Of a stretch of 64,000 nt of DNA, positions 63,951-64,000 are shown piece by piece. Under the pieces are notes generated by a model. The model did not search any database. It saw only the letters and a program-made list of their open reading frames with translations, and was not told the origin of the DNA. The translations under genes were made by a program, and so were the position numbers. Origin of the DNA: Secundilactobacillus pentosiphilus (GTDB lineage: Bacteria > Bacillota > Bacilli > Lactobacillales > Lactobacillaceae); the NCBI RefSeq assembly GCF_002217985.1, contig NZ_BCMI01000008.1, positions 46,609 through 110,608 on the forward strand, in the 5' to 3' direction. Numbering within the stretch: the first letter of the stretch is position 1; the number at the start of each line of letters is the position of its first letter.

Positions 63951-64000
63951 GGCTGTGACTTAAGTCATAAATCATAGCTTTCAAAAAAGACTTATCGAAG
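63951..64000 (+). repeat. Second copy (start only) of the GGCTGTGACTTAAGTC intergenic element
   Basis: GGCTGTGACTTAAGTC (63951-63966) is identical to 38378-38393 and likewise lies just after a gene end. The window stops 34 bases later, so I cannot see whether the long palindrome of the first copy is also present. Confidence 0.6.

Overview
The window is a stretch of low-to-mid GC Firmicute chromosome, almost certainly from the family Lactobacillaceae. The signs are T-box leaders on thrS, pheS and an amino-acid transporter; the blocks yqeG-yqeH-yhbY-nadD-yqeK-rsfS, infC-rpmI-rplT and polA-mutM-coaE-nrdR-dnaB-dnaI; DUF3042 beside miaA; glnR-glnA; and an LPXTG surface protein with a KxYKxGKxW-type signal peptide. 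I cannot name the species. Most of the window is conserved core genome. I see no prophage, insertion sequence, CRISPR array, rRNA or tRNA gene.

Layout. Positions 1-2.8 kb hold the end of an FtsK-type translocase, murC and a Bax-inhibitor-1 membrane protein. From 3.1 to 9.3 kb is a 2063-residue wall-anchored protein made of coiled coil, degenerate ~120-residue repeats, a globular part, a proline-rich stalk and LPQTG. From 9.6 to 12.9 kb a cre-preceded operon encodes an ADP-ribosylglycohydrolase, an NCS1 nucleobase permease and a PfkB kinase. From 13.2 to 20.1 kb lie polA, a fused mutM-coaE gene, nrdR, dnaB and dnaI. From 20.1 to 23.9 kb are T-box-thrS and an L20-type leader with infC-rpmI-rplT; infC probably starts at ATA. 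From 24.0 to 30.5 kb come ribosome-assembly, NAD and tRNA-modification genes ending in yceD-rpmF. Positions 30.7-34.5 kb hold a Zn alcohol dehydrogenase and the ArlRS-like two-component pair.

From 34.7 to 38.4 kb two genes with near-identical leaders and N-terminal zinc ribbons flank a membrane acyltransferase. From 38.4 to 48.8 kb are a long palindromic intergenic element, yidC, acylphosphatase, an RNA methyltransferase, an HD protein, an HxlR regulator, T-box-pheS-pheT, mltG, udk, greA and a HesB-like protein. From 48.8 to 57.0 kb are a YfhO-type membrane protein, a class B PBP, rpmG, 5-formyl-THF cyclo-ligase, a rhomboid protease, yqgQ, glucokinase and a rhodanese-like protein lacking the usual cysteine. 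From 57.2 to 60.7 kb a T-box, probably cysteine-specific, precedes a polar amino-acid ABC importer. The window ends with DUF3042, miaA, and glnR-glnA behind a perfect GlnR box.

How the genes fit together. Translation genes carry their own feedback devices: T-boxes sense uncharged tRNA, the L20 leader senses ribosomal protein, and a rare start codon senses IF3. The cell-envelope genes (murC, PBP, MltG, YidC, YfhO, acyltransferase, adhesin) are spread through the window, and GlnR controls nitrogen assimilation at the right end. No clearly new defence or mobile system is visible. The most unusual items are the MutM-CoaE fusion, the twin zinc-ribbon locus, the cre-linked ADP-ribosylglycohydrolase operon, and the T-box transporter leader with its unexplained 5' extension.
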